A DNA stretch of 64,000 nt from Actinomycetales bacterium (GTDB lineage: Bacteria > Actinomycetota > Actinomycetes > Actinomycetales > Dermatophilaceae). The stretch covers positions 248,001 through 312,000 of the forward strand of contig JADJTP010000001.1 in NCBI GenBank assembly GCA_016711095.1, written 5' to 3'. Positions within the stretch are counted from its first letter, which is position 1. Every line of letters begins with the position of its first letter. The notes beneath the pieces were generated by a model that worked only from the letters and a program-made list of their open reading frames with translations, had not been told where the DNA came from and ran no database searches. Positions 35,973-47,115 of the stretch are shown one piece after another. A program made the position numbers and the translations under genes.

Positions 35973-36809
35973 GTGTCCGATCTGCGCGCCGCCGTCCTTG
36001 CCCTGCTCGAGCTCGATGGGGTGCGTGCGGCCGTCGAGCAGGCCCGGGAGGCCTGCACCGAACTGCGCTGGCACGAGGCGCTGCGCCGGCGCATCCCGGA
36101 GGCTGCCGCGGAGTCGAGGGTTCGTGGCGCCCGCGCAAACGCCGCCCTCGACGGCGCCGAGCTACCGCTGGACATCGTGCGCGACCTCGTCCGTGGGGCT
36201 TGCCCGTGGCCCGAGCATCCCGATCCGGTCGACGAGGTCGTCCGCGGCGCCGCCCAGGCGACGGCCGAGACCGAGCACGTGCGCGGGCTGTTGCTGCGTT
36301 CACCGGCCCAGGCGTTGGCGCGGCTGCACGTCGCAGCCGCTTCCGGAATGCTTGCCGCAGACCAGGTGGGTCGCCCCCGCCAGGGCTCGGAGACATCGCG
36401 TGAATACGTCGACCTCGGTATGCCGCCCGCCGCGGACGACGTGGCGACCAGGCTCGCGGGGGTGGCCGAGCTGATCGGGATGGCAGGCGACGTGCCGGTC
36501 GCGGTCATCGCCTCGCTCGTGCACGCGGAGATCGCGGTCGTGCGGCCGTTCGTTCGGGGCAACGGGCTCGTGGCTCGGGCGTTGGAGCGCACGATCGTCA
36601 TCGCCGGAGGCCTCGATCCGACCGGGGTGGCCGTTCCCGAGGCCGGTTGGCTCGCCGGCGGCGGGACGGCCTACCTCGGCGCCCTCACGGCATACGCTTC
36701 GGGCACCCCGAATGGCGTAGGCCTGTGGCTGCGCCAGGCCGCCGCAGCGCTGAGCGCCGGGGCCAGGAGGGCTCGCGAGTGGCCGACGCAGTGCGGGTGG
36801 GCCGGTTGA
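35973..36809 (+). CDS. Fic-domain protein with degenerate active site
   Basis: 278 residues from GTG. The N-terminal part has SRVRGARANAALDGAEL, like the recognition/inhibitory helix of Fic proteins. The catalytic loop reads AVVRPFVRGNGLVARALE, where active Fic enzymes have HPFxD/EGNGRxxR: the catalytic His, the acidic metal ligand and the second Arg are all changed. It is therefore unlikely to AMPylate. Located upstream of 6C RNA, ssd and tad, as Fic-like genes often are in actinobacteria. Confidence 0.7.
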   Translation: MSDLRAAVLALLELDGVRAAVEQAREACTELRWHEALRRRIPEAAAESRVRGARANAALDGAELPLDIVRDLVRGACPWPEHPDPVDEVVRGAAQATAETEHVRGLLLRSPAQALARLHVAAASGMLAADQVGRPRQGSETSREYVDLGMPPAADDVATRLAGVAELIGMAGDVPVAVIASLVHAEIAVVRPFVRGNGLVARALERTIVIAGGLDPTGVAVPEAGWLAGGGTAYLGALTAYASGTPNGVGLWLRQAAAALSAGARRAREWPTQCGWAG

Positions 36810-36852
36810 GCTGACCGCTGCCGCACGACACGCCGCCAAGGGCAGGTCAGGT

Positions 36853-36881
36853 TTGCCTTTTCCGCTGTCCTGGCTGAGAAT
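36853..36881 (+). promoter_or_regulatory. Candidate promoter of the 6C RNA
   Basis: TTGCCT (36853-36858), a 17-nt spacer and GAGAAT (36876-36881), placing the start near 36888. Confidence 0.45.
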
Positions 36882-36887
36882 AGGAAC

Positions 36888-36992
36888 GCTCCCCTTCACT
36901 GGGTTGAGCGAACGCGCACTGGCTCCTCCCCCCCGGTGCCAGCGCGCTAGACGGCCCCCGTTGTCCCCCCAACGGGGGCCGTCGCATGTTTT
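36888..36992 (+). ncRNA. 6C small RNA
   Basis: Two GC hairpins, each with a loop of six or more C. Hairpin 1 has arms ending CTGGC/GCCAG and loop TCCTCCCCCCCGGT (36913-36946). Hairpin 2 has arms ACGGCCCCCGTT/AACGGGGGCCGT and loop GTCCCCCC (36951-36982), followed by CGCATGTTTT as terminator. This is the signature of 6C RNA (B11/ncRv13660c in M. tuberculosis), whose C-rich loops pair with G-rich ribosome sites. The position just upstream of ssd matches mycobacteria. Confidence 0.85.
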
Positions 36993-37037
36993 CGGCCAGA
37001 TCGACACGGTGTGGGGGCTGCAGCGGGGAATCTGGCG

Positions 37038-37091
37038 CCGACGCTGTCGGGGCCGATGCTCGCGCCCGACGCTGTCGCGGCCGACGCTGTC
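37038..37091. repeat. Three copies of CCGACGCTGTC between 6C RNA and ssd
   Basis: Copies at 37038-37048, 37066-37076 and 37081-37091, irregularly spaced. The rest of 36993-37221 shows no gene; function unknown. Confidence 0.6.
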
Positions 37092-37221
37092 AGGGCTCGC
37101 GCTCGCGATCGGTGGCACTCTTCAGCCCCCGGTATCCACAGGGTCTCGGCGAGTGTCCCGCCATGCACAGGGACATCGCTCGGGGGTGTGTCACAGGGCA
37201 CGCGTGTCAAGACTGACCGGC

Positions 37222-38046
37222 ATGCGCTCGGTACCTGCCCCTGTGAACCGCCCCCCCGACGGGCGGCTCGGTGATTCCGTCATTGCCGTCATCGGTGCCT
37301 CCGGCGGAAGCGGCACATCGACGCTCGTTGCGGCGTGCGGCACGCGCGCGGCCAGCCTCGGCCGCTCGGTAGTGCTCGTCGACGGCCAGGCCGGCGGAGG
37401 AGGGCTGGATGTCGTCGTGGGAATCGAGCACGTCGCTGGGCTGAGATGGCCCGACCTGCTCGAGTGCCGGGGTCGGGTGGACGGTAGCGAGCTCGTCCAG
37501 CGCCTGCCGGGTGCGGCCGGGGTGCGGGTGCTTTCCCACGGACGCGACGATGCGCCGCTGCCGCCGCTCACGACCGTGACGGAGGTCTTGGCCGGGCTGA
37601 TCGACGCCGTCGACCTGGTGATCCTCGACGTGCCCCGCGGCTGGGCGAGCGGGGTGGTGACGCGGGGCGCGGCGGTCGTGGCGGCCGATGAAGTCGACAG
37701 GTGGCAGCCGTCGGCCTTCCTGGCCGTTGACCTGGCCGTGCTGGTCAGTGGCTGCGGCGTCACCGAGTTGGCTGCTCTGGCCGCCACGACGGAGGTGGTG
37801 GCCCGCCGAGTGAGCGGATGCCACATCGTGCTGCGCGGACCCGCGCGCGGACTGTCGCTCAAAGCCGACATCGAGCGGGCCCTCGACGTGCCGGTCATCG
37901 CCCAAGTGCGAGATGACCCGTCGGTCAGCCGGGATCTGTCCCGTGGCCGGCCGCCGGGTTCGCGGCGCGGTCCGGTGGCCGAGGTCGCGGATCGGATGCT
38001 GGCGCTGAGCGGGATGGATGTTGGGGCGGCCGGGATGGTGTCGTGA
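37222..38046 (+). CDS. Septum site-determining protein Ssd / CpaE-like MinD-family ATPase
   Basis: 274 residues. VIGASGGSGTSTLVAACG is a deviant P-loop (GxSGGSGTS in place of GGKGGVGKS) and VILDVPRG stands for Walker B, so ATP turnover may be weak, as in Ssd/CpaE. CpaE positions the Tad secretion machine; in mycobacteria Ssd affects septum placement. The ATG at 37222 follows MRSVPAPVN; an earlier start is possible since Rv3660c has a longer N-terminus. GTGA overlap with tadA. Confidence 0.8.
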   Translation: MRSVPAPVNRPPDGRLGDSVIAVIGASGGSGTSTLVAACGTRAASLGRSVVLVDGQAGGGGLDVVVGIEHVAGLRWPDLLECRGRVDGSELVQRLPGAAGVRVLSHGRDDAPLPPLTTVTEVLAGLIDAVDLVILDVPRGWASGVVTRGAAVVAADEVDRWQPSAFLAVDLAVLVSGCGVTELAALAATTEVVARRVSGCHIVLRGPARGLSLKADIERALDVPVIAQVRDDPSVSRDLSRGRPPGSRRGPVAEVADRMLALSGMDVGAAGMVS

Positions 38047-39207
38047 GCGTCGGCGAGCAGGTCTGGGACCACATCCGGGCAGGTCGTCCGCCAGCGCCGT
38101 CGACGGTTGCCGCGGTGGGTCGGGCCGCACGCGTCGTGCTCGGTGCCGACGGCGAGGCGTCCGTCACGGCTGCGCTCGCGGCCACCGTGCTCGGGGCGGG
38201 CCCCTTGGAGGAGGTTCTGCAGGAATCGGGCGTGACCGACGTCGCCGTCAACGGCGACGGGGGTGTCTGGGTCGACCGAGGCTGCGGGATGCGGCGAGTC
38301 GATCTGGACCTCGGCTCGATCGCGGATCGGCGTGCGCTGGCGGTCCGGCTGGCCGGTATCGCCGGTCGGCGCCTGGACGACGCCACGGCATACGTGGATG
38401 CGGTTCTGCCCTCGGGGGGTGCGCCTGCACGCGATCCTGCCGCCGCTGGTGACCGGAGGGCCGCACCTGACCTTTCGGGTGCCTTCGCGCATCCCGCCGA
38501 GCTTCGCGGCCCTCCAGGCGATGGGGATGTTCCCGGCGGGGTGGGGTCCGGTCCTGGCGGCCCTGGTCGACCGGAAGGTGTCCTACGTCGTGACGGGCGG
38601 GACGGGCGCGGGCAAGACGACCCTGCTCGGGGCGATGCTCGGACTCGTGCCCCCCGCCGAGCGGCTTGTCATTGTCGAGGACGTCCGCGAGCTCGCCGTC
38701 GGGCACCCGCACGTCGTCCATCTCGAAGGCCGCCCGCCAAACGTGGAGGGGGTGGGCGAAGTGACGATGGTGACCCTGGTTCGCCAGGCTCTGCGGATGC
38801 GGCCCGATCGGCTCGTCGTCGGGGAAGTTCGCGGGGCGGAGGTCCGTGAGTTGCTGGCTGCCTTCAACACCGGGCACGAGGGCGGGTGCGGGACGATCCA
38901 CGCCAACGCCGTCGGTGACGTGGTAGCGCGTTTCGAAGCGCTCGGTGCGCTGGGCGGGATGACCCGCCAAGCCGTCCACGCGCAGCTGCTCAGCGCCGTG
39001 CGTGTCGTCATCCACGTACGCCGAGGCGCGGACGGGCGCCGACACGTCGATTCCGTCGGGGTTCTCCAGGCTGACGCTGACGGAGTCGCTCGGGTGACGA
39101 CGGCGCTCGGTCCGTGCGGCGAGGCCGCGCGCCCTCGGGTGCCGGTTCAGGACGGCACCGCTGCGCTGGGTCAGCTGACGCGGATCGAGGTCGGCCGATG
39201 GAGCTGA
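38043..39207 (+). pseudogene. tadA: TadA/CpaF secretion ATPase, frame broken by one extra G
   Basis: The first frame runs from GTG 38043 through DDATAYVDAVLPSGG; the second gives VRLHAILPPLVTGGPHLTFR, then TGGTGAGKTTLLGAML (Walker A), MRPDRLVVGEVRGAEVRELL and GTIHANA. The break is a six-G run at 38414-38419; five G would restore LPSGVRLHAILPP. Repaired, it is a complete 388-residue type II/IV-type secretion ATPase powering the Flp pilus. The rest of the gene is pristine, so a sequencing error is more likely than decay. Confidence 0.85.
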
Positions 39208-39965
39208 CCACGCCGAGCGGACTGAGCGCGATCGTTCCGGTCGTGCTGGCTGCCGCCGTGCTGGTGGCGCCGACGCGGGAGGCTGCCCGACAGGCGAGCC
39301 GGTGGGGCACTGCAGGAGCCGCGCGGCGCGCAAGTGCGTGGCCCGGGTCGGGGCTGGCGCTGTCCGTCGACGCGGTGGCCCTGTGGCGCGAGCGGGTGCC
39401 GCCGTGGCGTGGAGCAGGTCGGACTGCTCGATCGCGCGACGAGCATTCCGATGGGGCGCTCGAGGCGCTCGGCCTGCTCGCGGCGGCGCTCCGTGCGGGC
39501 CTCGCGCCGGCCGCAGCGGTGCAACTCGTCGGGAGCACCGAGGCGGCGATGGTGCCCTTGCTGGCCAGCCTGACCGAGCGCTCTGTCACGCTCCCGCCAG
39601 GGCCTGCGAGCCCCGGTGGGCTCGGCATCGTCGAGCAGGCGTGGCGATTGTCAGAGCTCACCGGTGCCCCGCTCGCCGATGCCGTCGACACGGCCGCCGG
39701 CGTAATCCGTCAGGACGAGCACCTGCGCCGCGCAACCGAGCTTGCCCTTGCTGGACCCCGCGCGACCATGCGGCTGCTCACCGGACTACCGCTCGCGGGC
39801 CCTGCCGTTGCGGCACTCTTCGGCGTGTCACCCGCGGGACTGTATGCCGGCTCTCCACTCGCAGTTGGCTCCTGCGCCCTGGGGTTGGCGCTCTTGGCCG
39901 TGGGCCGTTGGTGGTGCGCGCGTTTGATCGGAGCGGTCGAGAGCTCGGCGGGGGCGACACGGTGA
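39198..39965 (+). CDS. TadB-like pilus inner-membrane protein (type II secretion F domain)
   Basis: 255 residues. An N-terminal helix (LSAIVPVVLAAAVLVAP), a cytoplasmic T2SF domain (ALEALGLLAAALRAGLAPAAAVQLV ... AWRLSELTGAPLADAVD) and two C-terminal helices. Forms the membrane platform with TadC. Overlaps the tadA end by 10 nt. Confidence 0.8.
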   Translation: MELTTPSGLSAIVPVVLAAAVLVAPTREAARQASRWGTAGAARRASAWPGSGLALSVDAVALWRERVPPWRGAGRTARSRDEHSDGALEALGLLAAALRAGLAPAAAVQLVGSTEAAMVPLLASLTERSVTLPPGPASPGGLGIVEQAWRLSELTGAPLADAVDTAAGVIRQDEHLRRATELALAGPRATMRLLTGLPLAGPAVAALFGVSPAGLYAGSPLAVGSCALGLALLAVGRWWCARLIGAVESSAGATR

Positions 39966-40364
39966 CTGGCGTCGCGGTGGCCCCCGTGCTGGCGTTCCTG
40001 CTTGGGGCCGCGGTTCTGGTCTGGCCGGCCCGAGATCGGGTCGCCGCGCTGACCGCCCGAGCGCTCACAGACCATGGCCGACCCGTCAAACCACCAGCTG
40101 TCGGCACCGCCCGGCCTGCCCGCCGCGGCGGTGCTCGGCGTGCCGTTGCTCGTCTCCGGCGTGCCCGTTGTGGCCGCCGCGGTGCGACCCGCCTCGGAGT
40201 TCGGGCCGCCCCAGCGCGCCGGCGCTCGCCGACGGTGCCCCAGGTCACGGCAGCCGTCGAGTTGCTGGCCCTGACCTTGCGGGGTGGTGTCGGCTTGGTC
40301 GACTCCGTCGAGTTGGTGGCCCGGGGCTCGCCCGAGCCGGTGCGCGGGGACCTGACGCTGGTGG

Positions 40365-42458
<2,094 letters not shown>

Positions 42459-42480
42459 CCGTTGGAAACCCACCATCACT

Positions 42481-42496
42481 ATACCCCGTGGGGTAT
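42481..42496. promoter_or_regulatory. Palindrome resembling a CstR/CsoR-family operator
   Basis: ATACCCCGTGGGGTAT, 23 bp upstream of the CoA-disulfide reductase/rhodanese start. ATACCCC-N2-GGGGTAT matches operators of persulfide-sensing CstR repressors, which control exactly this kind of gene. No CstR gene is in the window. Confidence 0.55.
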
Positions 42497-42514
42497 GCGA
42501 TCCGCGGTCACCGG

Positions 42515-42560
42515 GTGTCCCGTCATCCACATGGTCCTGGCGCGTGTCCCGTCATCCACA
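42515..42560. repeat. 17-bp perfect direct repeat
   Basis: GTGTCCCGTCATCCACA at 42515-42531 and 42544-42560, 29 bp start to start, between the reductase operator and the pilin gene. The rest of 42459-42649 shows no gene. Confidence 0.9.
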
Positions 42561-42649
42561 GACGGGCAATGGACTTCCGCGGTGCCGACTCAAGGTGACC
42601 ACGATGGGGACGTCCGGCTCGCGGACGAGCAGAGAAGGGACAGCAGCTG

Positions 42650-42883
42650 ATGAGGGCATTATCGAGCCGAGGATCCCGGCGGGTGCTCCCGGCGCCGGTG
42701 GGTAGGTGGGTCAGGTGGCGCCTTGGCAACCCTCGCGTCGACGACGGCATGACCACCGCCGAGTATGCCGTCGGCACTCTCGCGGCTGTCGCGTTCGCTT
42801 CCGCGCTCATCGCCGTGGTCAAGTCCGAGGCGGTGCGTTCCGCGCTCACGCAGATCATCCAGACGGCCCTGGCAACCGGCTGA
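42650..42883 (+). CDS. DUF4244 Flp-type pilin-like protein (Rv3656c-like)
   Basis: 77 residues. A basic leader ends in DDG, followed by MTTAEYAVGTLAAVAFASAL: the G/xxxxEY processing site and hydrophobic stalk of Flp prepilins. Probably the major pilin, exported by the TadABC machine after cleavage by a prepilin peptidase not in view. AGAAGGGA lies 8 nt before the ATG. TGATG overlap with the next gene. Confidence 0.82.
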   Translation: MRALSSRGSRRVLPAPVGRWVRWRLGNPRVDDGMTTAEYAVGTLAAVAFASALIAVVKSEAVRSALTQIIQTALATG

Positions 42884-43230
42884 TGACCCAGATGCGCGAG
42901 CGCGGCATGGCCACAGCGGAGTTCGCGGCCACGATGCCCGCGGTGGCCCTGGTGTTCGTGGCCGGCCTGACGGCGGTGGCGACGGGGATCGATCAGGTGC
43001 GATGCGTCGACGCGGCGCGACTGGCGGCGCGGGCACTGGCCCGAGGCGACCCCGGGACCACGGCGGCCCGGCTGGCAATGTCGGCGGCTCCCGTCGGCGC
43101 CACCGTGTCGCTCGGCGCTGCCGACGCCCTGGTGTCGGCGTCGGTCACCGTCGTGCGGATCGTTCCGGTGGCAGGGGTCTCGTGGACCGTTAGTGGCTCG
43201 GCCGTCGCTGCACGGGAGGGGGGCCCGTGA
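42883..43230 (+). CDS. TadE-family pilus assembly protein (Rv3655c-like)
   Basis: 115 residues. MTQMRERGMATAEFAATMPAVALVFVAGLTA has the TadE pseudopilin signature (G-MATAEF then a helix). Thought to be a minor pilin. Coupled on both sides. Confidence 0.8.
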   Translation: MTQMRERGMATAEFAATMPAVALVFVAGLTAVATGIDQVRCVDAARLAARALARGDPGTTAARLAMSAAPVGATVSLGAADALVSASVTVVRIVPVAGVSWTVSGSAVAAREGGP

Positions 43231-43574
43231 GGCGCAGGGACCGCGGCCAGATCACCGTGGCGATGCTCGGCGTGAGCGGCGCCGTGCTCGCTGCCGCTCT
43301 CGCTGCCCTCGGACTGACCCGCGTGGTGACGGTGGCCCACACGGCCCGCGGCGTGGCAGACCTCTGCGCGCTTGCGGCCGCCTCAGCCGCGTCGCGCGGC
43401 GAGCCGGCCACCGGGGCGTGCGCTCATGCCGCGCGGATCGCGGCAGCCAATCACGTGACGCTCACTCGGTGCAGCGTGTCTGCGGACTTCAGTGCGACCG
43501 TGTCGGTGACGGCGCCGGTGCCGGGCTCGATCTGGCCGCCGGCCCGTTCGACCGCTCGGGCCGGTCCCGGATGA
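43227..43574 (+). CDS. Helicase/secretion-neighbourhood TadE-like protein (Rv3654c-like)
   Basis: 115 residues. DRGQITVAMLGVSGAVLAAALAAL is a TadG/TadE-like N-terminal helix; ARGVADLCALAAA follows, typical of the family named for its place between Tad genes and the DEAH helicase. Last gene of the pilus block. Ends in a low-complexity tail. Confidence 0.75.
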   Translation: MRRRDRGQITVAMLGVSGAVLAAALAALGLTRVVTVAHTARGVADLCALAAASAASRGEPATGACAHAARIAAANHVTLTRCSVSADFSATVSVTAPVPGSIWPPARSTARAGPG

Positions 43575-43675
43575 CCGCAAGCAGCGCCCGGGACCTAACG
43601 GAGTTGGCGCGGACCCGGACCCGGACTGGTTCTGCGCACGCTATTCGTGTCGAGCCAGATACGTTCGGCGTTCGC

Positions 43676-44008
43676 TCAGCTCGCCTGTCCTCGGTCGGTC
43701 GTCTGCGGGACCACGGCCGGTGTCGCCTGCGGGACCGCGGCCGGTGTCGCGGCGGGGGCAGATCGGAGATCACGCATTTCGCGGCGTCGGGCGCCGCGTC
43801 GATAGGCCCCCAGCCCCATGAGTCGCACCCCCAACCAGAGCAACAACATCGACACTGCGCCAGCCGCGAAGAGGGTGATGGGCAGGATGGTGATCTGCAG
43901 TCCGGTCATGCTGAGCGTGACACCGGTATCCGATTGGACGGCCAACCAACCGAGCCAGCCACCTCCCACCAGCCCGATGAGCAACAGGATCAAACCAATA
44001 GCGACCAC
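43676..44008 (-). CDS. Small membrane protein with LapA-like topology
   Basis: 110 residues: two helices (AIGLILLLIGLVGGGWLGWL and ILPITLFAAGAVSMLLLWLGV) then a basic, Ala/Pro-rich cytoplasmic tail. The tail contains a 24-bp tandem repeat (43703-43726 and 43727-43750, one mismatch) giving ATPAAVPQATPAVVPQT. Function unknown. 43575-43675 shows no gene. Confidence 0.6.
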   Translation of the reverse strand: MVAIGLILLLIGLVGGGWLGWLAVQSDTGVTLSMTGLQITILPITLFAAGAVSMLLLWLGVRLMGLGAYRRGARRREMRDLRSAPAATPAAVPQATPAVVPQTTDRGQAS

Positions 44009-44095
44009 GCTGTCCTCCTTACGACCGCCTGGACGGGCGGGGGCTCAATGCTCCTGCTGTGAGAGTACCCATAGGCCGACCGTCTCAATCGTGTC

Positions 44096-46531
44096 CTACA
44101 TCGGTGCGTCGCACACGAGGGGACCGAGAAGGCCGAGCACGAGGCCGAGCACGGCGATCGCGCCCGCCTTATCCAGCGGGGAGTTGCCGTTGCCGCACTT
44201 CGGGGAGTGCACGCAGGACGGGCAACCGGCGACACAACCGCACCCTGCGATCACGTCTCTGGTCGCCCCAAGCCAGTCCGCGATCGCGGCGTACCCGCGT
44301 TGGGCGAAGCCGGCACCCCCCGCAACGCCGTCGTAGACGAGCACGGTGGGCAGCCCGGTGTCCGGATGCAGTGCCGTCGACACCCCGCCGATGTCCCACC
44401 GGTCTGCCGTCGCAATGAGCGGGAGCATGCCGATCGCCGCGTGCTCGGCTGCATGGAGGGCTCCGGGCAGGTCGGCGGCGCCCACGCCGGCCGTGGCGAG
44501 TTCAGCCTCGGGGAGGGTCCACCAGACGCCGGTCGTCGTCAAGGTGCGCACCGGACTGTCCAGTGGGTGCTCGCCGATCACCTCCCCGTCGGGCAGCCGA
44601 CGCAGATAGGAGACCACTTGCTGATCCACGGTCACCTGGCCGAACGCCACCTTCAGGGGCCCGGCGATCCGCTCGGCCAGCATTCGGCCGAGTCGGAAGG
44701 TGCTCGCCGAGCGCGCCTGGGTGCTCCATCCCGGATCGCCGGCGACGACGAGCGCGCATCCCTGGTCCCGGTCGAACTCGGTGACGACGAAGGACTGCCC
44801 TTGGTGGACGTGCACGGAGCCCTCGTGCACCACGGCGTCGGCGCGCGCGTCGTCGACGTGCCCCACGACCCGGCCACTGGACCGTTCGACGATCTGCACG
44901 GTCCGGCCGATCCCGCGCAGCGAGACCAGTTCGGTGGCCCGCTGCGGATGCGCCCAATACCAGCCTGCCGGTCGACGCCGCAGCACCCCTGTGGCGACCA
45001 GATCGTCCAGCAGCCCGCGCGCCTCAGGGCCGAAAAGCTCGCCGTCCAGCTCGGCTGGGGTGATCGGCAGCTCCGCGGCGGCGCACGCCAGGTGCGGTCC
45101 GACGATGTGCGGGTTGGTGGGGTCGATCACCGACGCCTCGACGGGACGCTCGAAGATCGCCTCCGGATGGGCCACGAGATAACTGTCGAGCGGATCATCG
45201 GCGGCGACGAGGACGGCGAGCGACTCGCGCCCGGCTCGCCCACCCCGCCCCACCTGCTGCCAGAACGACGAGACGGTGCCCGGCCAACCGGCAAGCACGA
45301 CGGCGTCCAGCCCACTGACGTCGATCCCCAACTCCAGGGCGTTGGTCGCCGCCAGCCCGCGCAACTGTCCGGAACGCAACTGTTGTTCCAGGGCGCGCCG
45401 CTCTTCAGGCAGATAACCCCCCCGGTATGCCGCGATCGCGCCCCCTGGCCAGCCGCGGTCCGCCAGCCTGCGCCGGGCCGCTGCGGCGACCGTTTCGACG
45501 CCGACTCGTGAGCGGGCAAACGCCACGGTTTGCACGCCCTGCCCGACGAGGTCGGCCAGCAGATCCGCGGTCTCCGCGACCGCTGAACGCCGGGGGTGGC
45601 CGACGCCTGGTTCGGCGGCCGCGGACGGGCGCGCCGCAGGCTCCCACAAGCCGATGGTGACCGCCGCACGCGGCGAGCCGTCGCGGGTGACGGGGCGCAC
45701 CGGCATACCGATCAGCCGTTGGGCGTGTGCGGCCGGGTCGGCGACGGTCGCCGAAGCGAGCACGAAGGTCGGCGTCGAGCGATAACGGGCGGCGACGCGG
45801 CGCAACCGGCGAAGCACGAGCGCGACATGGGCTCCGAAGACACCCCGATACACGTGGCACTCGTCGACGACGACATAGCGCAGCGCTCGCAGGAACGGCG
45901 CCCAGTGCTGGTGACCGGGCAGCAGCGTGTGGTGCAGCAGGTCTGGATTGGTCAGCACGTATGCCGCATGTTCGCGCACCCAGCGGCGTTCCTGCGGCTC
46001 GGCGTCCCCGTCGTAGGCCGCAGCCCGCAACCCCGGCAGGGCGAGCCGGTTGATCCGATCAAGCTGATCCCGCGCGAGGGCTTTCGTCGGCGCGAGGTAC
46101 AGCCCGGTCGCGCCACGGCCGGTCGGTGCCGCGGCGCCGTCGATGAGGTCCGAGAGCACCGGCAGCAGGAAGCCGAGGGACTTGCCCGACGCGGTCCCCG
46201 TGGACACCACGACGTGTTCGCCGGCGTGCGCGAGATCTGCTGTCTGCGCCTGGTGGGACCACAGCGCCGCCAGCCCGCCCGCCTGCAGTGCCCCGGCGAG
46301 GGTGGGGGTGACCCAGGGCGGTAAGGGGGCCGTCTCGGCGATCCGCTCGGGGATCTGCCGGACGTGGCGCAGCCGATCGCCGGGCTCGCCCCAGCGGCCA
46401 TGACGCCCATCGTTTCCGCCGGAGCCCGCCGCGAGGGCAGCGAGCCAGGCCATCGGATCGGCCGGATCAGCCGTCCCCGGCGAGGGGAAGCCAGGGACCG
46501 GGCCCGGGGGGCTGGGGGCGGCGCCTGGCAT
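44096..46531 (-). CDS. DEAD/DEAH-box helicase with C-terminal DUF1998 zinc motif (MrfA/Rv3649-like)
   Basis: 811 residues. STGTASGKSLGFLLPVL (Walker A), DECHVYRGVFGAHVALVLRR (DExH), VFARSRVG-like and GRGGRAGRESLAV (motif VI), then CGCVAGCPSCVHSPKCGNGN, four Cys binding zinc. Bacillus MrfA, of this family, repairs mitomycin-induced lesions. Next to the TadE-like gene, as in mycobacteria. Confidence 0.88.
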   Translation of the reverse strand: MPGAAPSPPGPVPGFPSPGTADPADPMAWLAALAAGSGGNDGRHGRWGEPGDRLRHVRQIPERIAETAPLPPWVTPTLAGALQAGGLAALWSHQAQTADLAHAGEHVVVSTGTASGKSLGFLLPVLSDLIDGAAAPTGRGATGLYLAPTKALARDQLDRINRLALPGLRAAAYDGDAEPQERRWVREHAAYVLTNPDLLHHTLLPGHQHWAPFLRALRYVVVDECHVYRGVFGAHVALVLRRLRRVAARYRSTPTFVLASATVADPAAHAQRLIGMPVRPVTRDGSPRAAVTIGLWEPAARPSAAAEPGVGHPRRSAVAETADLLADLVGQGVQTVAFARSRVGVETVAAAARRRLADRGWPGGAIAAYRGGYLPEERRALEQQLRSGQLRGLAATNALELGIDVSGLDAVVLAGWPGTVSSFWQQVGRGGRAGRESLAVLVAADDPLDSYLVAHPEAIFERPVEASVIDPTNPHIVGPHLACAAAELPITPAELDGELFGPEARGLLDDLVATGVLRRRPAGWYWAHPQRATELVSLRGIGRTVQIVERSSGRVVGHVDDARADAVVHEGSVHVHQGQSFVVTEFDRDQGCALVVAGDPGWSTQARSASTFRLGRMLAERIAGPLKVAFGQVTVDQQVVSYLRRLPDGEVIGEHPLDSPVRTLTTTGVWWTLPEAELATAGVGAADLPGALHAAEHAAIGMLPLIATADRWDIGGVSTALHPDTGLPTVLVYDGVAGGAGFAQRGYAAIADWLGATRDVIAGCGCVAGCPSCVHSPKCGNGNSPLDKAGAIAVLGLVLGLLGPLVCDAPM

Positions 46532-46596
46532 TGGGCAACCGTACGTTCCCGGGGTACCGTGCGGGTGAACGGGGTCGCTGCGAAAGGGACGTGATT

Positions 46597-46935
46597 GTGG
46601 AGCTGGCGTTGTCCACCATGGTGCAAGGGGAACGCACCATCGTCTTCGTCGAGGGCGAAGTCGACGTTCACACGGCCGCGACCCTACGCCGCCACCTCGA
46701 TGAGGCCATCCTGCAGGGTCGCGACATCGTCGTCGACCTCGCCAAGGTCACCTTCCTCGACTCGACCGGTTTGGGCGTGCTGGTCGGGCGGCTCAAGGCT
46801 GTCCGCGCGCAGGGCGGCACGATGAGAATCGTCGGCGCCCGCGAGCGGGTGCTCAAGGTCTTTGTTATCACCGGTTTGGACCGGGTTTTCGAGATGTACC
46901 CGGCCCTCGACGACCTCGATTCCGCCGCCAGCTGA
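46597..46935 (+). CDS. STAS-domain anti-sigma factor antagonist (RsfB-like)
   Basis: 112 residues from GTG 46597, 8 nt behind AAGGGA. FLDSTGLGVLVGRLKAVRAQGG contains the phosphorylatable Ser of the DSTG motif. When unphosphorylated it would sequester an anti-sigma kinase; no such kinase is adjacent. A GTG at 46591 is an alternative start. Confidence 0.85.
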   Translation: MELALSTMVQGERTIVFVEGEVDVHTAATLRRHLDEAILQGRDIVVDLAKVTFLDSTGLGVLVGRLKAVRAQGGTMRIVGARERVLKVFVITGLDRVFEMYPALDDLDSAAS

Positions 46936-47115
46936 CGATGTAACCGCTTGCGCAGCAGATTCCGTTAGCAGGAACACAGGTCCAGTATTCGCGAGATGTC
47001 GCCCTCTACCCGAGCCGACCGGTAGCCTCTGCCCCGGACACACGGTTGTGCCTCCGCCGGCTCTCGCCGGCGCCGACCCGTGCGCCGCCACTGGGCGGCG
47101 ACAAGGAGGAACTGG

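Noticed and set aside
44207..45511. 434-residue frame antisense to the helicase
   Set aside because: Same shadow effect; no domain or ribosome site.
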